Below are positions 31,370-37,415 of a DNA stretch of 37,415 bases, in pieces. The DNA comes from Pseudomonadota bacterium. GTDB lineage: Bacteria > Pseudomonadota > Gammaproteobacteria > Burkholderiales > Thiobacillaceae. Under the pieces are notes generated by a model. That model was given only the letters and a program-made list of their open reading frames with translations. It did no database searches and was not told where the DNA came from. The stretch is from the NCBI GenBank assembly GCA_021783275.1, contig JAJXUA010000010.1, forward strand, positions 1 to 37,415. The letters run 5' to 3'. Positions within the stretch are counted from its first letter, which is position 1. Each line of letters starts with the position of its first letter. The position numbers were made by a program, and so were the translations under genes.

Positions 31370-32205
31370 TGCAGATTGTTCTGGTTTCCGGCCTGTCGGG
31401 GTCGGGCAAAAGTATCGCCATCGCCGTGCTGGAAGACATCGGCTATTACTGCGTTGATAACCTGCCGCTGGCGATGCTGATGCCACTGGTGGCGCATCTG
31501 AAACACGAGGGCCATGGCCGCATCGCGATAGCCATCGACGCGCGCAGCAGTGCCAGTTTTGCGCAGCTGCCCGAGATAGCCGACACGCTGCGGGCGCAGG
31601 GGGCCGATCTGCGGGTGGTTTTTCTCGAAGCCAAAACCCTGTCGCTGGTGAAACGCTTTTCCGAAACCCGCCGTCGCCATCCACTGTCGAGCGACCGTGT
31701 ATCGCTGCAGGAAGCCATTCAGCTCGAACGCGAAATGCTCGCCGAGATTGCGCCGCTGGCGCACCGCATCGATACCAGCGACCTCTCGCCGTCTGCGCTG
31801 CGGCTGTGGATCAAGGACATGATCGGGCAGGACCGTTCGCGCATTACGCTCTTGTTCGAGTCCTTCGGTTTCAAGCACGGCATACCACTCGACGCTGATC
31901 TGGTATTTGACGTGCGCTGTCTGCCCAACCCGCATTACGTGGCCGAACTGCGTCCGCTTACCGGCTGCGACCAGGCCGTCGTGCAATACCTCGAAGCCAG
32001 CCCCGACGCGATGGCGCTGCTGACCGATATACGCGGCTTTGTCGAAAACTGGCTGCCGTGTTTCATTCGCGACCATCGCGCCTATCTCACCGTGGCCATC
32101 GGCTGCACCGGCGGCCAGCATCGCAGCGTGTATTTTGCCGAAACCCTGGCCACCGCCTTCCGCGAGCGTGAGCAGGTGCTGGTGCGGCACCGCGAATTGT
32201 CCTGA
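31369..32205 (+). CDS. rapZ: RapZ, RNase adapter protein
   Basis: A 278-aa protein (formerly YhbJ) that in E. coli directs RNase E to the GlmZ small RNA and so controls glucosamine-6-phosphate synthase. It has an N-terminal P-loop GLSGSGKS, then YYCVDNLP, and a C-terminal domain with [20 protein letters not shown] and [11 protein letters not shown], all well conserved. Whether a GlmZ-like sRNA exists here cannot be seen. The TGATG overlaps at both ends tie it into a translationally coupled run. Confidence 0.96.
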   Translation: MQIVLVSGLSGSGKSIAIAVLEDIGYYCVDNLPLAMLMPLVAHLKHEGHGRIAIAIDARSSASFAQLPEIADTLRAQGADLRVVFLEAKTLSLVKRFSETRRRHPLSSDRVSLQEAIQLEREMLAEIAPLAHRIDTSDLSPSALRLWIKDMIGQDRSRITLLFESFGFKHGIPLDADLVFDVRCLPNPHYVAELRPLTGCDQAVVQYLEASPDAMALLTDIRGFVENWLPCFIRDHRAYLTVAIGCTGGQHRSVYFAETLATAFREREQVLVRHRELS

Positions 32206-32570
32206 TGACGGTCTGGCGCACGGGTGATGCCGGGGTCGTGCTGGCCGGACTGGCGGCCGTGATTGCGCTGGGCGCACACGCCTGGAGCCGGGGTCCGGCC
32301 GAACGCGCCATCGTCCGTGCCGCCGGCAGCATCGTCGAAACCCCTGCCTTGACGCGCGCGCACACCGTGTCGGTGAAGGGCCCGCTGGGCATGACCCTGA
32401 TCGAGATCGAGCCGGGACGCGCCCGCATTGCGCGTGACCCCTCACCCCGCCAGCTCTGTGTACGACAGGGCTGGCTCAGCCAGGCGGGCGATACGGCGCT
32501 GTGCCTGCCCAATCAGGTCAGCCTCGAAATTCGCGGCCGCGACACCCTGCATGACACCCTCGCCTATTGA
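32205..32570 (+). CDS. NusG domain II-containing protein
   Basis: A 121-aa exported or membrane-anchored protein. One hydrophobic helix (DAGVVLAGLAAVIALGAHAW) is near the N-terminus. The following domain has VSVKGPLGMTLIEIEPGRARI and CVRQGWLSQAGDTALCLPNQVSLEI, which matches the stand-alone NusG domain II family. Two cysteines flank the C-terminal loop. Its function is unknown. It overlaps rapZ at the start and the Gx transporter gene by 20 nt at the end, a pairing common in other genomes. Confidence 0.82.
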   Translation: MTVWRTGDAGVVLAGLAAVIALGAHAWSRGPAERAIVRAAGSIVETPALTRAHTVSVKGPLGMTLIEIEPGRARIARDPSPRQLCVRQGWLSQAGDTALCLPNQVSLEIRGRDTLHDTLAY

Positions 32571-33117
32571 ACTGCAGGTCACCGCAGACGACCGGCGCAT
32601 CGCCCGCTATGCTGCGCTGGCGCTTGGTCTGACGCTGGCCGAAGCCGCCCTGCCCAGCCCCGTTCCCGGAATCAAGCCGGGGCTGGCCAATATCGTGATC
32701 CTGATGGTGCTGCTGCAATACGGCTGGCGCACCGCTGCCTGGGTATCCGGCTTGCGCGTGGTGGCGGGCGGACTGCTGTTCGGCACGCTGTTTGCGCCCG
32801 GCTTCTGGCTGGCGAGTGCGGGCGCGACGGCGAGTCTGGCGGTGCTGGCGCTGGCGCAGTTTCTCCCTGCGCGTTATTTCGGCCCGGTCAGCCTGTCGGT
32901 GCTGGCGGCGTTTGCGCATATCGGCGGCCAGCTGGCTTTGGCTGGCGTATGGCTGTTGCCGGGTGCGGCCCTGCTCAATCTGCTGCCGGTGTTTGGCGCG
33001 GCGGCGCTGGTCTTTGGCACGGTCAACGGCGTCATCGTGGCGCGCCTGCTGCAACGCACGGCGCTTGCCGCACCCATCGCCGACAGGCGACAATCCACGC
33101 CATGTCCCCATCCCTGA
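32551..33117 (+). CDS. Gx transporter family membrane protein
   Basis: A 188-aa integral membrane protein with about five to six helices (LALGLTLAEAALP, PGLANIVILMVLLQYG, GGLLFGTLFAPGFWLASAGA, LSVLAAFAHIGGQLALAGVW). It matches the family once called heptaprenyl diphosphate synthase component I, now often named Gx transporter; its substrate is not known. I chose the ATG at 32551 (MTPSPIELQVTADD), which overlaps the upstream gene by 20 nt. It also overlaps ubiX by 16 nt. Linkage to a NusG-II gene is recurrent. Confidence 0.82.
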   Translation: MTPSPIELQVTADDRRIARYAALALGLTLAEAALPSPVPGIKPGLANIVILMVLLQYGWRTAAWVSGLRVVAGGLLFGTLFAPGFWLASAGATASLAVLALAQFLPARYFGPVSLSVLAAFAHIGGQLALAGVWLLPGAALLNLLPVFGAAALVFGTVNGVIVARLLQRTALAAPIADRRQSTPCPHP

Positions 33118-33716
33118 ATTCTGTCACCCTGGCCCTGTCGGGCGCGTCCGGCATGGCCTATGGCCTGCGTTTGCTGGAGTGCCTGCTGGCGGCGAATATC
33201 GAAGTTAATCTGCTGGTAACCCAGGCCGCGCATATTGTCGCCAAGCAGGAGCTGGGGATTGCGCTGCCCGCCCGGGCCAGTGACCTGGAGCGCCAGCTGA
33301 GTGAGAGCATGCAGGCCGAAGCAGGCCAGCTGCGCGTTTATGGCCGCGACGACTGGTATGCGCCGGTGGCCTCCGGCTCCAATCCGGCCGACGCGATGGT
33401 GGTATGCCCGTGTTCCATGGGCACGCTGGCAGCGATTGCCCATGGCCTGTCCGACAATCTCATCGAGCGCGCCGCCGACGTGATGCTGAAGGAGCAGCGC
33501 AAACTGATCCTGGTGCCACGCGAAGCACCGTTCTCGACGCTGCATCTGGAAAACATGCTCAAGCTGTCACGCATGAACGCGGTGATCCTGCCTGCCAACC
33601 CGGGGTTTTATCATCGCCCCCAGACCATCGAGGCGGTCATCGATTTCGTCGTCGCCCGCATCCTCGACCAGCTTGGCATTGATCATGCCCTGATGACACC
33701 CTGGGGCGAAGATTGA
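33102..33716 (+). CDS. ubiX: Flavin prenyltransferase UbiX
   Basis: UbiX joins a dimethylallyl group to FMN, making the prenylated cofactor used by UbiD-type decarboxylases in ubiquinone synthesis. The 204-aa protein has the flavoprotein fold with GASGMAYGLRLLECL, the block CPCSMGTLAAIAHGLSDNLI with ERAADVMLKE, and the phosphate-binding REAPFSTLHLENM. I chose the ATG at 33102 (MSPSLNSVTLALSGASG). It overlaps the Gx gene by 16 nt, and its stop overlaps the TTG start of the next gene. Confidence 0.95.
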   Translation: MSPSLNSVTLALSGASGMAYGLRLLECLLAANIEVNLLVTQAAHIVAKQELGIALPARASDLERQLSESMQAEAGQLRVYGRDDWYAPVASGSNPADAMVVCPCSMGTLAAIAHGLSDNLIERAADVMLKEQRKLILVPREAPFSTLHLENMLKLSRMNAVILPANPGFYHRPQTIEAVIDFVVARILDQLGIDHALMTPWGED

Positions 33717-34306
33717 TCAAATCGCAGCGCCGCACCCTGCCGCTGTTTCCGCTCAATACCGTGGTGTTTCCCGGAGGGCGTCTGCCGCTGCGGGTGTTTG
33801 AACAGCGCTATCTGGACATGGTGAAACAGGCGATTGCCGATCAGTCGGCTTTTGGCATCTGTGCCATCCGCGAAGGGTCGGAAGCCGGTGCACCCGCCCT
33901 GCCCCACGCCGTCGGTACGCAGGTGCAGATCATCGACTGGGACATGCCGGAAACCGGCATCCTGCAAATCGAAACCCAGGCGCTGGATCGTTTCGTGATC
34001 CGCGACCTGCATACCGAATCCAGTGGGCTGATCGTGGGCCAGGTCGAAGCGATCAGCCAGGAACCCGCGATTGCCGTTCCAGAGGAACTCGAAATCGCCG
34101 TCGAAATCCTGCGCCAGATCATCAGCGAATACGGCATCACCCGTTTCCCCGAACCGCATGATTTCAACGATGCGGTATGGGTCGGCTACCGCCTGTCCGA
34201 AGTGCTGCCGCTCAAGCTTTCGGTACGGCAGAACCTGCTGGAAATGAACGACAGCGTCACCCGGCTGCGGCTGCTGACCGAATTTCTCAAGAAGCACATG
34301 AACTGA
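33713..34306 (+). CDS. LON-peptidase substrate-binding domain protein
   Basis: A 197-aa stand-alone LON N-terminal-domain protein: LPLFPLNTVVFPGGRLPLRVFEQRYLDMV is the typical opening, and no ATPase or protease domain follows. The start is the TTG at 33713, which overlaps the ubiX stop (TTGA) and has GGGGCG upstream. The C-terminal helices (LSEVLPLKLSVRQNLLEMND) fit the family. Its function is undefined; a role in proteolysis or protein-quality control is only inferred from the domain. Confidence 0.88.
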   Translation: MIKSQRRTLPLFPLNTVVFPGGRLPLRVFEQRYLDMVKQAIADQSAFGICAIREGSEAGAPALPHAVGTQVQIIDWDMPETGILQIETQALDRFVIRDLHTESSGLIVGQVEAISQEPAIAVPEELEIAVEILRQIISEYGITRFPEPHDFNDAVWVGYRLSEVLPLKLSVRQNLLEMNDSVTRLRLLTEFLKKHMN

Positions 34307-34323
34307 GTCACACCTGGACTGAC

Positions 34324-34875
34324 ATGGCCCGCTTCTATCCCGCGCTCGAAGACAAGCACCACGACTTCATCGCCGCGCAGAAGATATTTTTCACCGCCAG
34401 CGGCACCGCCACCAGCCGGCTCAATCTCTCGCCCAAGGGCATGGACAGTCTGCGCGTGCTCAGCCCCAGCCGCGTCGCGTATCTCGACCTCACCGGCAGC
34501 GGCAACGAAACCGCCGCGCATCTCCAGCACGACGGCCGCCTCACCCTGATGTGGACGAGCTTCGACGCCGATCCGCTCACCCTCAGATTGTATGGACGCG
34601 GCCGCGCTGTGCGCCGACAGGACGCCGACTGGGCCGCCCTGCGCGCGCATTTCCCCGCGCTGCCCGGCGAACGCCAGCTCATCGTCCTCGACATCGACTC
34701 GGTGCAAACCTCGTGCGGCTACGCCGTGCCGATGTACACCTACCGCGGCGAACGCGACACACTCGCGCGCTGGGCCGAGAAAAAAGGCCCCATCGGTTTG
34801 CTCGATTACTGGCGTGAAAAAAACCAGGTCAGCATCGACGGCCTGCCCACTCATCTGCTGGAGGATCAAACATGA
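34324..34875 (+). CDS. Pyridoxamine 5'-phosphate oxidase-family flavoprotein
   Basis: A 183-aa protein of the PNPOx-like split-barrel fold: FIAAQKIFFTASGT, RLNLSPKGMDSLRV, YLDLTGSGNETAAHLQHDGR, LTLMWTSFD and the Gly-rich segment SCGYAVPMYTYRGER. These proteins bind FMN or F420, and many have no known substrate. I use the ATG at 34324; the longer track ORF runs back into the LON-N gene. The stop overlaps the next lipoprotein gene (ATGA). Confidence 0.85.
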   Translation: MARFYPALEDKHHDFIAAQKIFFTASGTATSRLNLSPKGMDSLRVLSPSRVAYLDLTGSGNETAAHLQHDGRLTLMWTSFDADPLTLRLYGRGRAVRRQDADWAALRAHFPALPGERQLIVLDIDSVQTSCGYAVPMYTYRGERDTLARWAEKKGPIGLLDYWREKNQVSIDGLPTHLLEDQT

Positions 34876-35078
34876 AACGTCTGCTCATTATCCCGTGTGT
34901 ATGCCTGCTCGCCGCCTGCGACGCCAGCCCGCCGCCGCAACCGCAAACCGGGGAACGCCAACCCAACCCCGTGTTCGAGACGCAGATTCAGGCGGTGGAA
35001 AAGGCGCGCGCGGTGGGAGGTCAGGTGATGGACGCGGCAGAGGCGCAGAAGAAGCAGATAGATGAGGCGGCGCAGTGA
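34872..35078 (+). CDS. Small lipoprotein, 68 aa
   Basis: A short precursor with lipobox LAAC (Cys near residue 16) after MKRLLIIPCVCLL, then a Pro/Gln-rich linker and a C-terminal Lys/Ala/Gln-rich helix (AAEAQKKQIDEAAQ) with coiled-coil character. No family is recognised. It overlaps the PNPOx-like gene by 4 nt (ATGA), so it is probably co-translated. The lipoprotein call rests on the lipobox. Confidence 0.8.
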   Translation: MKRLLIIPCVCLLAACDASPPPQPQTGERQPNPVFETQIQAVEKARAVGGQVMDAAEAQKKQIDEAAQ

Positions 35079-35172
35079 ACCGGCCCCAGAGTGCGCGCAG
35101 CCTGATGGTGTACGTCAGACCAATCCAATAGAATGCACACATCGCACGCGACATTTGCGCAAGGAGACCGGC

Positions 35173-35394
35173 ATGGACTACCGTGACAGAATCACCGTAG
35201 AGCCCGACAAGCGCGGCGGAAAGCCCTGCATACGCGGCCTGCGCATCACCGTTTACGACGTGCTGGACATGCTGGCAAGCGGCATGAGTGCCGACGACAT
35301 CGTGGCGGATTTTCCCGAACTGGAACCGGCTGACATTCAGGCGTGCCTCGCCTTTGCGGCCGACCGCGAGCGTCGTCTCCTCATCGTCCATTGA
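35173..35394 (+). CDS. DUF433 antitoxin-like protein
   Basis: A 73-aa protein of the DUF433 family (MDYRDRITVEPDKRGGKPCI, then TVYDVLDMLASGMSADDIVA), which contains a helix-turn-helix-like fold and is usually the antitoxin of a PIN-like toxin (VapB45-like). The ATG at 35173 has AAGGAG 6 nt upstream. A TAGAAT at 35129 could be its -10 box. The stop overlaps the next start (TGATG), so toxin translation is coupled. Confidence 0.9.
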   Translation: MDYRDRITVEPDKRGGKPCIRGLRITVYDVLDMLASGMSADDIVADFPELEPADIQACLAFAADRERRLLIVH

Positions 35395-35726
35395 TGAAAC
35401 TGCTGCTGGACGAAAATCTGTCCCGGCGTCTGGTTCCCTTTTTGCAGTCGGTGTATCCCGGCAGCACCCAGGTCGCACTGGAAGGACTGGAGCGCGCAAG
35501 CGACCGCGATATCTGGCAATACGCCAAGGATCGCGATTTCGTCATCGTCACCAAAGACGCGGATTACTACGACCTCAGCCTGCTGCTCAATGCCCCACCT
35601 TTCGTGATCTGGCTGCAAACCGGAAACACCGACAAAACTGCCGTGCTGACCTGTTTGATCGACAGTCATGCCGAAATTCAGGCCGGGTTCGAGAGCGGGC
35701 AGCATTGTGTCGAGGTGTTTGCGTAA
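35394..35726 (+). CDS. DUF5615/PIN-like toxin (VapC45-like)
   Basis: A 110-aa PIN-like protein: MKLLLDENLSRRLVPFLQ with the first catalytic acid Asp6, then SDRDIWQYAKDRDFVIVTKDADY with further acids, and PPFVIWLQTGNT. These motifs match the DUF5615 (Mut7-C-like) nuclease family found with DUF433. A toxin role as an RNase is inferred from family and context. I chose the ATG at 35394, directly overlapping the antitoxin stop. Confidence 0.88.
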   Translation: MKLLLDENLSRRLVPFLQSVYPGSTQVALEGLERASDRDIWQYAKDRDFVIVTKDADYYDLSLLLNAPPFVIWLQTGNTDKTAVLTCLIDSHAEIQAGFESGQHCVEVFA

Positions 35727-36024
35727 TCAACCGTTGGGCGCTTGAACACCATTCAGACACCGCAGCGCTGAAACCGTGGTCTGTCGCTTGTCAGCAATCA
35801 AGACAGGAGAACTATGGTTTCAGGGCCTTCTATACATTCAAACTTCATCGTTGCGAGCGAAGCAACGCAGAAACGCAGACGCATCAACGCGACTTCTGGA
35901 TCGCCCCACAAGGGGACTCCGACTTGCTATGGGCTCAAGCCCATGCAAAATCGCAGCCACGTCGCTTTGCGCCTCGCGATGCCAATATATGGCAGTGTCG
36001 TACAGACCCCGGCCAGTCCATCCT
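35727..36024. other. Gene-free gap with a GTCATTGCGAGC-family repeat
   Basis: The 298-bp gap between the toxin gene and yidB has no credible ORF. It holds one diverged copy of the GTCATTGCGAGC palindrome (35846-35982). The rest shows no strong terminator or promoter. The track ORFs here read through repeat DNA and have no family features. Confidence 0.6.
35846..35982 (+). repeat. GTCATTGCGAGC-family palindrome, diverged copy
   Basis: The left half reads CATCGTTGCGAGCGAAGC, and the right half CACGTCGCTTTGCGCCTCGC then GATG. The halves are inverted relative to each other around a core of about 90 nt that includes CTTCTGGATCGCC. It is longer and more diverged than the copy at 25139. Confidence 0.75.
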
Positions 36025-36438
36025 TCACCCAAACAGTTTGCCCTTCAACATCTCCAGCCCCTGCGCCATCAAATCATCGCCCTGCGGCATCTGCCCGTTC
36101 GGTGTGAGCTTGTCGATCACCTGCGGCAGCAGGTCGGCGAGCCCGCCCGCAGCCTGTGATTCGTTCATGCCGAGCTGACCGGCGATCTGGCCGAGCTGGC
36201 CGCTGCCGAGTGCGGCCTTGATCTGCTCGGGGGAGATCGGCAGGTTCTGGCCGGTGCTGATCCACGAATTCATCTGCTCGCCCAGGCCATTTTTCTGGAA
36301 GGCTTGCACCAGTCCGGCGAGACCGCCGCTTTCGCCCTTGTTCGCGAGCATCTGCATCACCACGTTGATCATGGCGTTGTTGCCGCCGTTGCCACCTGTG
36401 CCGCCGAGTGCACCCATCACGCTGTCCAAGAGTCCCAT
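36025..36438 (-). CDS. YidB-family protein (DUF937)
   Basis: A 137-aa Gly/Gln/Leu-rich protein of the YidB family: MGLLDSVMGALGG, a Gly/Asn-rich linker, then LVQAFQKNGLGEQMNSWISTGQN, repeated short helices and LADLLPQVIDKLTPNGQMPQ. Its function is unknown. On the minus strand GAGGAG lies directly before ATGACGATG; I choose the second ATG (36438), which has 6-nt spacing, over the first (36444). The longer track start is unlikely. Confidence 0.88.
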   Translation of the reverse strand: MGLLDSVMGALGGTGGNGGNNAMINVVMQMLANKGESGGLAGLVQAFQKNGLGEQMNSWISTGQNLPISPEQIKAALGSGQLGQIAGQLGMNESQAAGGLADLLPQVIDKLTPNGQMPQGDDLMAQGLEMLKGKLFG

Positions 36439-36510
36439 CGTCATCTCCTCTGATTTGAAATTGTCAGCTTGGCACAGGTGCATGAAGCGCACGCGACAGC
36501 CGGTGAAAAT

Positions 36511-37245
36511 TTACATTTCTTCGATCAGGCGCTGCACCACAGCCCCTGCCAGCATCAATCCAAACAACGGCGGCATGTAGCTGATGGTGCCGTTGACCGC
36601 CCGCGCACGGCCACGCCCTTCGACCGGCTGCGGCGGCAAGGGCGCACGACCGGCCTCGTCGGAAAACACGGTGAGCACGCCCTTGGCGATGCCGCGTTTG
36701 CGCAGCCGTTTGCGCATCACCGAGGCCAGCGGGCACATGCAGGTTTTTGCAATGTCGGCGATCTGGATGCGCGTGGGATCGAGCTTGTTGCCGGCACCCA
36801 TGCTGGACGCGACCTTGAGGCCGCGTTCGATACTGCTCACCACCAGCGCGACCTTGCAGTTGAGCGAGTCGATGCAGTCGATGACGAAATCGACATCGCC
36901 TGGCACGATGTCGGCGACGGTTTCGGGAACCAGAAATTCGCGCAGCACGGTCAGCTCACAGGCCGGATTGATATCGCGTATGCGCGCTGCCATCAGCTCG
37001 GCCTTGGACTGTCCGACGCTGGACAGCATGGCGGGCAGCTGGCGGTTGATATTGGAAGCGGCGACGACATCATGGTCGATCAGCGTCAGGCGCCCCACGC
37101 CTGCGCGCGCCAGCGCTTCGGCACAATACGATCCGACGCCGCCCAGCCCGGCTACCAGCACATGAGCGCGCACCAGCCGGGCCTGTTCGTCAGATGTGAG
37201 CAGGATACGGGTACGTTCGAATTGCGGCGGCAGGGCGGTGTCCAT
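36511..37245 (-). CDS. tcdA: tRNA threonylcarbamoyladenosine dehydratase TcdA
   Basis: TcdA (CsdL/YgdL) is an E1-like enzyme that cyclises t6A37 of tRNA to ct6A, using ATP. The 244-aa protein has the Rossmann motif VLVAGLGGVGSYCAEALARA, then LIDHDVVAASNINRQ, DFVIDCIDSLNCKVAL and KTCMCPLASVMRKRLRKRG, all as in the family. It is transcribed divergently from the DUF2905 gene, with only 16 bp between the start codons. yidB is co-directional downstream. Confidence 0.95.
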   Translation of the reverse strand: MDTALPPQFERTRILLTSDEQARLVRAHVLVAGLGGVGSYCAEALARAGVGRLTLIDHDVVAASNINRQLPAMLSSVGQSKAELMAARIRDINPACELTVLREFLVPETVADIVPGDVDFVIDCIDSLNCKVALVVSSIERGLKVASSMGAGNKLDPTRIQIADIAKTCMCPLASVMRKRLRKRGIAKGVLTVFSDEAGRAPLPPQPVEGRGRARAVNGTISYMPPLFGLMLAGAVVQRLIEEM

Positions 37246-37249
37246 CGGC

Positions 37250-37255
37250 TAGAAT
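37250..37255 (+). promoter_or_regulatory. Possible -10 box of the DUF2905 gene
   Basis: TAGAAT lies 6 nt before the ATG at 37262, so transcription would begin at about the A of the start codon. No -35 box is evident at 16-18 nt. It resembles the arrangement at kdsD. Confidence 0.3.
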
Positions 37256-37261
37256 CGGTTC

Positions 37262-37415
37262 ATGTTGAAATGGCTGGCAACGCTGGTATTGGCACTTCTG
37301 TTGATGGGGCTCTTCACGCCCTGGCTCCAGCGTCTGGGCTGGGGCAGGCTGCCGGGCGACTTAAACATCAAACTGGGCAGCCGGGAAAAGCGCCGCCTAT
37401 TTTACTTCCCCTTGA
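37262..37415 (+). CDS. DUF2905 family membrane protein (5' part)
   Basis: The first 51 codons of a small membrane protein, cut by the window edge. It starts MLKWLATLVLALLLMGLFTP, one hydrophobic helix, followed by WLQRLGWGRLPGDLNIKLGS, which matches the short DUF2905 family. The usual second helix would begin at FYFPL. The function is not established. It diverges from tcdA and has no Shine-Dalgarno, so it may be leaderless. Confidence 0.85.
   Translation, partial: MLKWLATLVLALLLMGLFTPWLQRLGWGRLPGDLNIKLGSREKRRLFYFPL

Noticed and set aside
36600-36660. Possible CCTTCGAC-type palindrome near CGCCCTTCGACCGGCTGC
   Set aside because: It lies within the tcdA coding sequence, has no inverted partner and encodes a loop of the protein.

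Overview
The window looks like chromosomal DNA of a GC-rich, sulfur-oxidising betaproteobacterium, possibly a Thiobacillus- or Sulfuricella-like member of the Nitrosomonadales. The evidence is the 3' end of soxB at the left edge, the block kdsD-kdsC-lptC-lptA-lptB-rpoN-hpf-ptsN-hprK-rapZ, and betaproteobacterial-type housekeeping proteins. The genus is an inference. No rRNA, tRNA, CRISPR array or classical insertion sequence was seen.

Layout. (1) 1-5.7 kb: soxB end, a DUF1415 gene, alaS with an unusual in-frame insertion, and a 565-aa protein with a possible degenerate PilZ-type C-terminus. (2) 5.86-21.7 kb: an MSHA-type type IV pilus locus. It starts with a sigma-54 response regulator, followed by mshM, mshL, an MshN-like TPR protein, mshE (with a c-di-GMP-type MshEN domain), mshG, MshI-, MshJ- and MshK-like genes and a minor prepilin. 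A convergent membrane histidine kinase and a separately promoted prepilin follow. The kinase and regulator resemble the PrsK/PrsR type and flank the pilus genes. A good -24/-12 site lies upstream of the last prepilin. (3) 21.7-23.7 kb: a CPA2-type cation/proton antiporter on the minus strand. (4) 24.0-32.2 kb: Kdo synthesis, LPS transport, RpoN and the nitrogen-PTS/RapZ cluster. (5) 32.2-37.4 kb: NusG-II protein, Gx transporter, ubiX, LON-N protein, PNPOx-like protein, small lipoprotein, a DUF433/PIN-like toxin-antitoxin pair, yidB-like gene, tcdA and the start of a DUF2905 gene.

The most striking layer lies between the genes. A palindromic element occurs seven times or more. Its arms read roughly AAAACC-N-TCACCACAGAGACACAGAG and the reverse complement, and its cores differ between loci. 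It sits in the gaps between co-directional genes of the pilus locus and the kds locus, usually starting within a few bases of a stop codon and ending just before the next start codon. One copy carries an intact ORF for a GxxExxY protein (RecB/PD-(D/E)XK nuclease fold with a QxxxY motif); the others carry no ORF. This arrangement suggests a REP/RAYT-like or MITE-like system with GxxExxY as the candidate partner enzyme. Some copies appear to have been exapted: one right arm encodes the hydrophobic core of the MshK-like signal peptide, and others supply Shine-Dalgarno-like sequences. Two copies have been tandemly duplicated together with the 3' end of the upstream gene. Two further palindrome families (GTCATTGCGAGC..., and CCGTTCGGGCTGAGC...) are interspersed with it.

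Functionally, the locus couples envelope and surface functions to two signals: RpoN-dependent transcription (rpoN, the regulator/kinase pair, -24/-12 sites) and probably c-di-GMP (the MshEN domain of MshE and perhaps the PilZ-like protein).
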